Positions 56,843 to 64,000 of a stretch of 64,000 nucleotides of DNA are shown here, one piece after another. The stretch lies in assembly GCF_020217465.1 (NCBI RefSeq), contig NZ_CP084115.1:1054001-1118000 (forward strand), in the 5' to 3' direction. The notes beneath the pieces were generated by a model. That model was not told where the DNA came from. It did no database searches and saw only the letters and a program-made list of their open reading frames with translations. Numbering within the stretch: the stretch's first letter is position 1; each line of letters starts with the position of its first letter. The translations under genes were made by a program, and so were the position numbers. Source of the DNA: Cobetia amphilecti. Its GTDB lineage: Bacteria > Pseudomonadota > Gammaproteobacteria > Pseudomonadales > Halomonadaceae.

Positions 56843-57559
56843 ATGACGCCGCAACCGGCCTTCCTGCTGCATCGCAAGCCTTACCGTGAAACCAGTGCCA
56901 TCATCGAATTGCTGACCCTCGAACACGGAAGGGTGCGCGCGGTGGCGCGTGGCGTTCAGCGCCCGGGCAGCAAGGCGCGTGCACGACTGCAGCCGTTCAC
57001 GCCCTTGCATGTCACCTGGCGTGGCGAGAGCGATCTCAAGACTCTCAACCTGATGGAGACCGGCGGCAGTGCCAGTCTGCTGGCGGGCGAGGGGCTGCTG
57101 TGCGGGTTCTACGCCAATGAGCTTTTGACCCGCACGCTGCCGGTGGAAATGCCGGTGCCGGAGCTGTTCGCGCTCTACTCGCTGACATTGGATGAGGTGG
57201 CACTGCCCGCCAGACGCGCCCCCGCGCTCAGGCGGCTCGAATACAGCCTGCTGGAAGCGCTGGAACAACTGCCGCAGTTTCGCGCTCTGGATGACAGCCC
57301 CTTGATGCCGGATGTGCGCTATGACTATGTGGTCAGTGAGCGACGCTTTCAGGCGCAGCCGCCAGGCGCGGCGGGCATCGAAGGGCGGGCCCTGAAGTTG
57401 CTGGCCAGCGAAGACTGGGGCCATCCAGGGCTTGCCCGTGAGAGCCTGTGGCTGGCGCGGCGTGCGCTGGCGCCGCTGCTGGGGGATCGTCCGCTGCGTT
57501 CGCGCGAGTTGATGATGCAGCTGACGGCCAGGCGGCGTCAGAGTCGTCAGTCCGACTGA
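56843..57559 (+). CDS. recO: DNA repair protein RecO
   Basis: RecO loads RecA onto SSB-coated DNA with RecR. The 238-residue protein begins with the OB-fold segment AFLLHRKPYRETSAIIELLT, LEHGRVRAVARGVQRPGS and LKTLNLMETGG, followed by the helical part GFYANELLTRTLP and LRRLEYSLLEALEQ. No zinc cysteine cluster is present, as in E. coli. The ribosome site is weak. Confidence 0.92.
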   Translation: MTPQPAFLLHRKPYRETSAIIELLTLEHGRVRAVARGVQRPGSKARARLQPFTPLHVTWRGESDLKTLNLMETGGSASLLAGEGLLCGFYANELLTRTLPVEMPVPELFALYSLTLDEVALPARRAPALRRLEYSLLEALEQLPQFRALDDSPLMPDVRYDYVVSERRFQAQPPGAAGIEGRALKLLASEDWGHPGLARESLWLARRALAPLLGDRPLRSRELMMQLTARRRQSRQSD

Positions 57560-57680
57560 CGTCATCAGGCGTGGCGACACTGTCCGGCTGCGGCGTGACG
57601 CATGATAGTATTGCGCGACCTGTCTTCGGCATGGCCCTCGTCGCCATGCCTGTTCTCTTGTTCATCGTTAGGAGCTGATC

Positions 57681-58511
57681 ATGCATCCGCTGCGCATCCT
57701 GCTCGGGGTCAACATCGACCACATCGCCACACTGCGTCAGGCGCGTGGTACCCGCTATCCGGACCCGGTCCAGGCCGCGCTGGTCGCGGAAGAGGCGGGT
57801 GCCGACGGTATCACCGTGCACCTGCGTGAAGACCGTCGCCACATCCAGGAGCGCGACGTGCGCATTCTGGCCGAGGTGCTCAACACGCGCATGAACCTCG
57901 AGATGGCCGTCAGCGAAGAGATGCTGGCGCTGGCCGAGGAAGTCCAGCCGGCCAACGTGTGTCTGGTGCCGGAAAAGCGCGAAGAGCTGACCACCGAAGG
58001 CGGACTGGATGTCGTCGGTGATCTGGCGCGCATCACCGCCGCCTGTGAGCGTCTGGCAGCGGCGGGCTGTGAAGTCTCGCTGTTCATCGACCCGGAGCCG
58101 GAGCAGATCCGTGCCGCCTTCGAAGCCGGTGCGCCGGTCATCGAACTGCATACCGGCGCCTATGCCGATGCCACGGGCGAGACGGCGCGTGTCGAGTTCG
58201 AGCGTATCGCGGCCGCCGCGGAGCTGGCCAACGAGCTGGGGCTGGTGGTCAATGCCGGTCACGGTCTCAACTATCACAACGTCGAGGCGATCGCGGGTAT
58301 CTCCGGGCTCAACGAGCTGAACATCGGTCACGCGATCATCGCGCGCGCCATGTTCGTCGGCCTGAAGGAGGCCGTCATCGAGATGAAGCGTCTGTGTATC
58401 GCAGGCCAGGAAGCGGGCCTGATGGCCGCGCTGGATGCGCACGATCATGACCATGACCACGAACACGGTGATGCCCATGAGCATGTGCAGGGCTCAGGCT
58501 GCTGCGGATGA
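57681..58511 (+). CDS. pdxJ: Pyridoxine 5'-phosphate synthase with His-rich tail
   Basis: PdxJ joins 1-deoxyxylulose-5-phosphate and 3-amino-2-oxopropyl phosphate to make PNP. The TIM barrel is complete: [51 protein letters not shown] and [11 protein letters not shown]. The 276 residues exceed the usual ~245 by a tail with eight or so His in [14 protein letters not shown] and two terminal-region Cys (GCCG), a probable metal-binding end. TAGGAG precedes the ATG. It overlaps acpS by four bases. Confidence 0.95.
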   Translation: MHPLRILLGVNIDHIATLRQARGTRYPDPVQAALVAEEAGADGITVHLREDRRHIQERDVRILAEVLNTRMNLEMAVSEEMLALAEEVQPANVCLVPEKREELTTEGGLDVVGDLARITAACERLAAAGCEVSLFIDPEPEQIRAAFEAGAPVIELHTGAYADATGETARVEFERIAAAAELANELGLVVNAGHGLNYHNVEAIAGISGLNELNIGHAIIARAMFVGLKEAVIEMKRLCIAGQEAGLMAALDAHDHDHDHEHGDAHEHVQGSGCCG

Positions 58512-58885
58512 TCGTCGGCATAGGCACGGACATCGCGCGTATCGAGCGCTTCGAGGCAGGCATGGCGCGCCACGGCGAGCGCTTTGCGCGCCGACTGCTG
58601 GGGGAAGAGGAGTTGGCGCGCTTTGCCGATCACCCTCAGCCGGCGGCCTTTCTGGCCAAGCGTTTCGCGGCCAAGGAAGCCTTCGTCAAGGCGCTGGGCA
58701 CCGGCCTGCGTCAGGGCATGCGCTTCACCCAGATTCAGGTGGTCAACGACGCCCTGGGCAAGCCCTCGCTCAAGCTGTCTGACGAGGCGGAAGCCCTGAC
58801 CGCGCGGGCGGGTATCCGCCATCTGCACCTGTCGATCAGTGATGAGCGTGATCAGGCCATCGCCTTCGTGGTGCTGGAGCGTTAG
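58508..58885 (+). CDS. acpS: Holo-ACP synthase
   Basis: AcpS transfers 4'-phosphopantetheine from CoA to Ser37 of ACP. The 125 residues show [13 protein letters not shown] (metal ligand Asp8), [15 protein letters not shown] (Glu and Lys of the active site) and [17 protein letters not shown]. It overlaps pdxJ (ATGA), the conserved arrangement. Confidence 0.96.
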   Translation: MIVGIGTDIARIERFEAGMARHGERFARRLLGEEELARFADHPQPAAFLAKRFAAKEAFVKALGTGLRQGMRFTQIQVVNDALGKPSLKLSDEAEALTARAGIRHLHLSISDERDQAIAFVVLER

Positions 58886-58931
58886 CCCTATTCGGTCTGA
58901 CGCTGTATCGCGCCTGTGAACACGGCGCTCG

Positions 58932-58980
58932 AAACGACAACGCCACCCCTGCCTTGCGGCAGCGGGTGGCGTTGTCGTTT
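58932..58980. terminator. Bidirectional terminator between acpS and barA
   Basis: A 17-bp perfect stem (AAACGACAACGCCACCC and complement) continues into an inner CTGCC/GGCAG stem with a TTGC loop. It shares GACAACGCC with the hairpins at 28073 and 29562 and ends in TTT. Confidence 0.85.
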
Positions 58981-59010
58981 GTGCAGGACTGGTCTTTCAG
59001 GACTGGTCTT

Positions 59011-62000
59011 TCAGGGCTGGTTTTTGGACTGTGGCTCGCTCGTCTGTGGATTGCTTACCGATGACGAGCCTGTGTCGGAGGGCTCAGCGGGTGCGTCCGA
59101 GGGGGCGGTGGCGGACGATGAAGAGGTCTCGACAGAGGACGCTGTCGGCGTCTCAGGCGTCTCACCCGTCTCACCGTCGGGGCTAGCCGGTTCAAGCGGC
59201 GCGGCGAGCAAGGCCTTGGCCTCATCGCTGTGCGACCACTGGATCAGGCTGTCGATGGCCGCGAACAGGGCATCGACATCCTCTTCCAGCTGCGACAGGC
59301 CGCTGACGCGGATGCGGGTCTCCAGTGCCTCCACCAGCAGCGCCAGACGCGGCACGCCACAGTAGCGGCAGGCGCCGTTGAGATAATGCACGCCATCGAG
59401 CATCGCCTCGTTGTCACGCGCCTGCCAAGCGCGGCGGATCCTGGCCTCGCTCTCCGGCAGGCTCTCGATCAAGAGCCCCAGCATCTCCAGAGCCAGGGCC
59501 TCGCGGCCTCCGGCCATTTCCACGCCCAGCGCCATGTCGACCACCGGCAGGTCAGCGTCCTGCTCCAGACTGAGCTGACTCTTCGCGGCAGAGCGGGGCA
59601 GTGGCGCTACCGGCGATGAGGACTCGGCCTGGCTGGCAGCGTCTTTCACTCCCGGCGGCAAGGCAGTCATCGCCTGACTGCGAGCAGGGCTGCGCGGTTG
59701 GTTGCGTTCTGGACTGCGCGATTGGCTGCGGGCAGGGCTGCGCGATTGGCTGGATGACCGCGCGGCCTGCGGTGGCGGGTTCAGCGAAATGCCCAGATGA
59801 CGGCTGAGCAGGTTGGCCAGCAGGCCCTCGTCGATGGGCTTGATCAGGTAATCATCCATGCCTTCCGCCAACAGCTCTCGCCGTTCATGCGCCAGTGCAT
59901 GGGCGGTGAGGGCGATCACCGGCAGGTGGCGGTTGCCCTCGCGATGCTGATGACGCAGCGCCTTGGTGGCTTCCAGCCCGTTCATGCCCGGCATCTGGAT
60001 ATCCATCAGGACGGCATCCACGACCTGCTCCTGAGCCAGCGCCAGCGCCTCTTCGCCACTCTGGGCGGCCAGGGTGTCCAGCCCCATGTCGGTCAACAGC
60101 TCCTCGGCCAACAGGCGGTTGGAGGGGTTGTCGTCGACCACCATCACGCACTTGCGAGGCTGCGCAGGCGTTTCCTGGCTCGCAGGCTGGGCGGGGAGCT
60201 CAGGCCGCGGGCCGGCCGGTGGTGTCTTGGCAGGCGTGGTGCTCGCGGCAGGCGTGCTGGCTGGCTTGGCGCTCGCATCAGGCGTGGCGATCGGCTTGGC
60301 GGCCGGCGCCGTGCTTGCGTCCTGCTCACGTGTGGCCGGCTCGAACGAGGTGAAGGAGGCGCTGCGCGGCGCCTGAGTCGGGTCGCGGTGAGGTGAATGC
60401 AGCAGATTGGCCAGCTTGTGGCGCATCTGCAGGCGTGTGACCGGCTTGCTGACCACTTCGTCGATGCCGTACTGCTGCAGGTTCTCGGCGTCGGCGGGCA
60501 GGGGCGCGTTCAGCAGACCCAGCACGCGACACGGCAGATGCTTGAGGCGCGCGCCCCATTCATCCAGCCGCTTGAGGTCACGGCTCTCCAGCGCGACCAC
60601 CACCAGATCCGGCTGCTCTTCGATGCCGACCAGCGTCAGTGACCAGCGGGTCAGCAGGTAACTCAGGGCGCGACGGGTGGCCGAGTGGGGCTCGATCAGG
60701 CAGATGCGTTGATGATCGAACACGACTTCGCGCGGGCGCTCCTCGATGCTGCTGACCGCCACCGGCACGCTGAACAGGAAGGTGGAGCCGTGGCCGGGCA
60801 GGCTGTCGACCTGGATCTCGCCGCCCATCTGCTCGACCAGTCGCTTGGAGATCATCAGCCCCAGGCCGGTGCCGCCGAACTGGCGTGCCCGTGACGGGTC
60901 TCCCTGCGAGAAGGCCTGGAACAGGCGATTGCGCTGGGCGCTATCCATGCCGATGCCGGTGTCTGCCACCGCGATCTTGAGGCGGGTGTTGCTGCCGGAC
61001 AGATCATCCACCATCACGCGCACGATGACTTCGCCGCGCTCGGTGAACTTGACGGCATTGGCGACCAGATTCGTCACCACCTGCTTGATGCGCAGCGGGT
61101 CGCCCTCGAAGCGCTGCGGCACGTCGTCATAGACAAGCCCGAGCAGATGCAGATGCTTGCGATGGGCCTCCGGGGCATGCATGGCGAGCACTTCCTCGAT
61201 CAGCGGTTCGATGTCCATCTGCACCTTCTCGAGCTCGAGCTTGCCGGCTTCGATCTTGGAGAAGTCGAGAATGTCATTGATCAACGACATCAGGCTCGAG
61301 GAGGCATTCTGCATGTGGCCCAGCCAGTCGCGCTGGCGGTTGTCCAGATCGCTGCGCCCCAGCAGGTTGCTGAAGCCGATGATGCCGTTGAGCGGCGTGC
61401 GGATCTCATGGCTCATGTTGGCCAGGAATTCCGACTTGATGCGGTTGGCTTCCAGCGCCTTGCGCCGCGCCATGTCGAGCTCGATGTTCTTGATCTCGAC
61501 GGTTTCCATCGACTCGTGCAGGTCCTGGGTGGTCTGTTCGATCTGGTCCTGCATGTCCTCGCGCGCGCGCTTGAGCTGCTCGACGCTGCGGTTGTAGTTC
61601 TCGGCCAGCTCGCTGAGATCGTCATTGCCTGCCACCGGCAGCTGGCGGTGTGTCTCGCCGCGCGCCAGACAGGTGAGGGCCTCGCCCAGCTCATGCAGCG
61701 GCTGCAGCATGCGGCGCGAGCCATGGAAGGCCAGCAGCAGCAGCGCCAGCCCGAAGACCAGATTGGCCAGCCCGTAGCCGACCAGCAGCTGGTAGCGATG
61801 CAGCACCAGGCGGGTGTCGGAGGCCTCCAGTACCAGCCACGACATCTGCTCGCCGCGCTGCGTCTCGCGCCACGGGTCGATGACCGGCATCACCATCACC
61901 AGCGAGTCCGGGTCCGAGGGGTAGGCCTGACTCTCGACCAGCGTGCTGGTTTCCGGACGCTGGCTAGGGCCGAGATGCAACAGGGCGCCGCCGTTGGCGG

Positions 62001-62253
62001 TGCGCAGCGTCAGGGCGCGCACGTCGCGCTGGTCGATCAGCATCTGGGCCTGCTCGTGCAGGCGCTGGTCGTCAGCGGCGAGGGCGGCGTTGGCCATGCC
62101 CGGCATGATGGCCTGCATGCTGGCCTGCAGGCGCTCCATCATGGCCAGGCGCTCACCGCTGATCTCGCGGTCCACCGCATACAGGCTGAACATCAGGCTG
62201 GTGGCGAGGGGCAGCAGCAAGAGGGCAAGCTGGAATCGGGTACGAAGCAGCAT
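59011..62253 (-). CDS. barA: Hybrid sensor histidine kinase BarA/GacS
   Basis: BarA/GacS phosphorylates the response regulator UvrY/GacA and controls Csr/Rsm small RNAs. The 1,080 residues hold two membrane helices (about 7-25 and 157-177) around a periplasmic sensor, HAMP, HisKA with His282 ([11 protein letters not shown]), HATPase ([29 protein letters not shown]), a degenerate receiver lacking its Asp, an Ala/Pro-rich linker, a true receiver ([24 protein letters not shown]), an SRSP-repeat linker, an HPt domain ([16 protein letters not shown], His956) and a 60-residue Ser/Thr/Glu-rich tail. The order barA-cysM-rlmD resembles Pseudomonas gacS. Confidence 0.94.
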   Translation of the reverse strand: MLLRTRFQLALLLLPLATSLMFSLYAVDREISGERLAMMERLQASMQAIMPGMANAALAADDQRLHEQAQMLIDQRDVRALTLRTANGGALLHLGPSQRPETSTLVESQAYPSDPDSLVMVMPVIDPWRETQRGEQMSWLVLEASDTRLVLHRYQLLVGYGLANLVFGLALLLLAFHGSRRMLQPLHELGEALTCLARGETHRQLPVAGNDDLSELAENYNRSVEQLKRAREDMQDQIEQTTQDLHESMETVEIKNIELDMARRKALEANRIKSEFLANMSHEIRTPLNGIIGFSNLLGRSDLDNRQRDWLGHMQNASSSLMSLINDILDFSKIEAGKLELEKVQMDIEPLIEEVLAMHAPEAHRKHLHLLGLVYDDVPQRFEGDPLRIKQVVTNLVANAVKFTERGEVIVRVMVDDLSGSNTRLKIAVADTGIGMDSAQRNRLFQAFSQGDPSRARQFGGTGLGLMISKRLVEQMGGEIQVDSLPGHGSTFLFSVPVAVSSIEERPREVVFDHQRICLIEPHSATRRALSYLLTRWSLTLVGIEEQPDLVVVALESRDLKRLDEWGARLKHLPCRVLGLLNAPLPADAENLQQYGIDEVVSKPVTRLQMRHKLANLLHSPHRDPTQAPRSASFTSFEPATREQDASTAPAAKPIATPDASAKPASTPAASTTPAKTPPAGPRPELPAQPASQETPAQPRKCVMVVDDNPSNRLLAEELLTDMGLDTLAAQSGEEALALAQEQVVDAVLMDIQMPGMNGLEATKALRHQHREGNRHLPVIALTAHALAHERRELLAEGMDDYLIKPIDEGLLANLLSRHLGISLNPPPQAARSSSQSRSPARSQSRSPERNQPRSPARSQAMTALPPGVKDAASQAESSSPVAPLPRSAAKSQLSLEQDADLPVVDMALGVEMAGGREALALEMLGLLIESLPESEARIRRAWQARDNEAMLDGVHYLNGACRYCGVPRLALLVEALETRIRVSGLSQLEEDVDALFAAIDSLIQWSHSDEAKALLAAPLEPASPDGETGETPETPTASSVETSSSSATAPSDAPAEPSDTGSSSVSNPQTSEPQSKNQP

Positions 62254-62332
62254 GGCAATCCATCGTCAAAGGGCGAACGAGCATCAGCGGTCAGCATACC
62301 TCGCGCTCTTGAGCGAAGCGATGGCGAGCGCC

Positions 62333-62361
62333 CTGACAGGGCTGGGCGGGAGCGATATACT
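62333..62361 (+). promoter_or_regulatory. Sigma-70 promoter for cysM
   Basis: CTGACA (62333-62338), a 17-base spacer and TATACT (62356-62361) lie in the barA-cysM gap, with expected start near 62368 and a leader of about 107 bases. Confidence 0.7.
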
Positions 62362-62474
62362 GCGCGCATCATCTACACCCCGACGCGGCCCCCCGTTCGT
62401 CCTTGGTCCCGATGCCAGCGCCTGACCGCTGTCATTCGGCTGTCCGGGCGCGGCGTCTCTGGAGTCTGCCTCTC

Positions 62475-63461
62475 ATGTCTCATCTCAGCGAAACCCCCGG
62501 TGACGCCATCCCTGGCGCGTCCGATTATCCCAGTCTTGCAGATGTCGTCGGCAATACGCCGCTGGTGCGCCTGACGCGCATCAGCGCGGGCCGCAACAAT
62601 GTGCTGCTGGCCAAGCTGGAGGGTCACAACCCCGCCGGTTCGGTCAAGGATCGTCCGGCGCTTTCCATGTTCCAGGAGGCGGAAGCGCGCGGCGAGATCT
62701 CTCCCGGCGATACCCTGATCGAAGCGACCTCCGGCAATACCGGCATCGCGCTGGCCATGACGGCGGCCATCAAGGGCTACCGCATGGTGCTGGTGATGCC
62801 GGCCAGTGCCTCCAGTGAGCGCAAGCAGGCGATGGGCGCCTACGGGGCCACGCTGATCGAAGCCGATGGCATGGAGCACGCGCGGGACCTGGCCGAGGGG
62901 ATGATCGCGCGTGGCGAGGGCAAGGCGCTGGATCAGTTCGCCAACCAGGACAATCCGCTGTCGCATTACCGCACCACCGGGCCGGAACTCTGGCAGCAGA
63001 CCCACGGACGCATCACGCACTTCGTGTCCTCGATGGGCACCACCGGCACCATCATGGGCACCTCGCGCTATCTGAAGGAGCAGAATCCGGCCATCGAGAT
63101 CGTCGGCCTGCAGCCTGCCGAAGGTGCCAGCATCGCGGGTATCCGCCGCTGGCCCGCCGAATATCTGCCGAGAATCTTCGATGCCTCACGCATCGACCGC
63201 ACGCTGGATATCGGCCAGCACGAAGCCGAAGTCTGCATGCGCCGCCTGGCGCGCGAAGAAGGCATTCTGGCCGGTGTCTCCTCCGGCGGTGCGCTGGCGG
63301 GCGCGCTCAAGCTCGCCGAGCAGGTCGAGAATGCGGTCATCGTGTTCATCGTCTGTGACCGGGGAGACCGCTATCTCTCGACAGGCCTCTATACCCAGGA
63401 CGACGACATGACTCAGCAGGACACGCCCCACAATGAAGCCGTCGCAGGGGAGCGTTCCTGA
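62475..63461 (+). CDS. cysM: Cysteine synthase B
   Basis: CysM is a PLP enzyme making cysteine (or S-sulfocysteine) from O-acetylserine. The 328 residues show VVGNTPLVRL, KLEGHNPAGSVKDRPALSM (Lys Schiff base, CysM-type KDRPA), EATSGNTGIALAM, SSMGTTGTIMGTSRYL, and GVSSGGALAGAL. The ATG at 62475 gives the normal N-terminus; GGAG lies about ten bases upstream. It overlaps rlmD by one base. Confidence 0.95.
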   Translation: MSHLSETPGDAIPGASDYPSLADVVGNTPLVRLTRISAGRNNVLLAKLEGHNPAGSVKDRPALSMFQEAEARGEISPGDTLIEATSGNTGIALAMTAAIKGYRMVLVMPASASSERKQAMGAYGATLIEADGMEHARDLAEGMIARGEGKALDQFANQDNPLSHYRTTGPELWQQTHGRITHFVSSMGTTGTIMGTSRYLKEQNPAIEIVGLQPAEGASIAGIRRWPAEYLPRIFDASRIDRTLDIGQHEAEVCMRRLAREEGILAGVSSGGALAGALKLAEQVENAVIVFIVCDRGDRYLSTGLYTQDDDMTQQDTPHNEAVAGERS

Positions 63462-64000
63462 TGGCGCTGCTCGGACAGAAGCGACCGGCGCGCAAGCCGA
63501 CCCGTCGCGAGAAGGAAGTGGCCAGTCGTGGCACCCGCAATGCCAGCGACGCCGACAGCCAGTGGCTGACGGTCGACCGCCTGGCCCATGACGGGCGCGG
63601 CATCGCCCATGACGAGAGCGGCAAGACCCAGTTCATCGATCAGGCCCTGCCCGGCGAGCGCGTGACGCTGGCCATCCACCGCACCCACAAGCGCTTCAAT
63701 GAGGCGCATGTGCGTGCACGTGACAACGCGGCTGACAGTCGCGTGACGCCGCCCTGTGCCTATTTCGGCAGCTGTGGCGGCTGTGATCTGCAGCATATGG
63801 CGCTGGATGCCCAACGCACCCATAAGGTGCAGGTGCTGGGCGAACATGCGACACGCAATGGCGTGACGCTGCCCGAGATTCAGCCGCTGGGCGATGATGA
63901 AAGCCGTTATCGCCGTCGCGCGCGTATCGGCGTACGCGTGACCGATGCCGGAGAGTTGCAGTTCGGCTTCCGGGGACGCGGCAGCAACCAGCTGGTCGAT
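63461..64000 (+). CDS. rlmD: 23S rRNA (uracil1939-C5)-methyltransferase, N-terminal part
   Basis: The gene runs off the window after 180 codons. RlmD (RumA) methylates U1939 of 23S rRNA. A basic start is followed by a TRAM domain (VDRLAHDGRGIAHDESGKTQFIDQALPGER in blocks) and the 4Fe-4S cysteines CAYFGSCGGCDLQHM. The catalytic methyltransferase domain lies beyond the edge. GGGGAG precedes the ATG, which overlaps the cysM stop (TGATG). Confidence 0.94.
   Translation, partial: MALLGQKRPARKPTRREKEVASRGTRNASDADSQWLTVDRLAHDGRGIAHDESGKTQFIDQALPGERVTLAIHRTHKRFNEAHVRARDNAADSRVTPPCAYFGSCGGCDLQHMALDAQRTHKVQVLGEHATRNGVTLPEIQPLGDDESRYRRRARIGVRVTDAGELQFGFRGRGSNQLVD

Noticed and set aside
59345-59390. Possible loss of the phospho-accepting His in the BarA HPt domain (NGAC instead of HGSC)
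   Set aside because: On alignment the accepting residue is the earlier His in VHYLNG (His956), which is present; only the following Lys/His position is Asn.

Overview
The window is chromosomal housekeeping DNA of a gammaproteobacterium. High GC, strong codon bias, the order lpxK-ycaR-kdsB-ptp-murB-rne, rluC-HAD-sppA-yceF-yceD-rpmF-plsX-fab, tmk-holB-pilZ-tatD and barA/gacS-cysM-rlmD, and Pseudomonas/Halomonas-like proteins point to the Oceanospirillales, most likely a Halomonadaceae member (Halomonas or Cobetia type). Genus is an inference; no database was searched. I found no insertion sequence, prophage, CRISPR array, rRNA or tRNA.

Layout: 1-3.1 kb is an LPS and peptidoglycan precursor operon (lpxK end, ycaR, kdsB, low-molecular-weight phosphatase, murB). 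It converges on rne (3.4-7.6 kb, minus), whose product has a very long repetitive tail and which has a candidate promoter about 0.8 kb upstream. 8.6-11.4 kb holds rluC, a HAD phosphatase and sppA; yceF (minus) follows. 12.3-24.4 kb is the large lipid and replication block: yceD-rpmF-plsX-fabD-fabG-acpP-fabF-pabC-mltG-tmk-holB-pilZ-tatD-DUF1285. A UvrD/Rep-type helicase and a two-domain sulfurtransferase follow to 28 kb.

28.1-33.5 kb: a DAACS-type symporter (minus), ETF-ubiquinone oxidoreductase (minus) and divergent etfBA, with a PsrA-like operator between the two etf units. 33.8-39.4 kb: a six-gene TonB2-type energy-transduction cluster (DUF3450, TtpC-like ExbB, ExbB, ExbD, TonB, TPR protein) behind a Fur-like site. 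39.6-45.3 kb: xthA with a coupled small basic protein (minus), a RhlB-like DEAD-box protein that has lost motif VI, and dinG. 45.5-51.6 kb: aroF-type DAHP synthase (minus), then the envelope-stress locus rpoE/algU-rseA/mucA-rseC/mucC-mucD, with no rseB/mucB, a VF530-family gene inserted on the opposite strand, and sigma-E-like promoter candidates in front of rpoE, rseA and mucD. 51.9-58.9 kb: lepA-lepB-rnc-era-recO-pdxJ-acpS. 59-64 kb: barA/gacS hybrid kinase (minus), divergent cysM and the 5' part of rlmD.

The most unusual items are the RhlB-like protein lacking the arginine-finger motif, a yceD promoter placed so that its transcript would be nearly leaderless, the rseB-less sigma-E locus, and a set of long, near-perfect intergenic hairpins, several of which share a GACAACGCC/GGCGTTGTC core.
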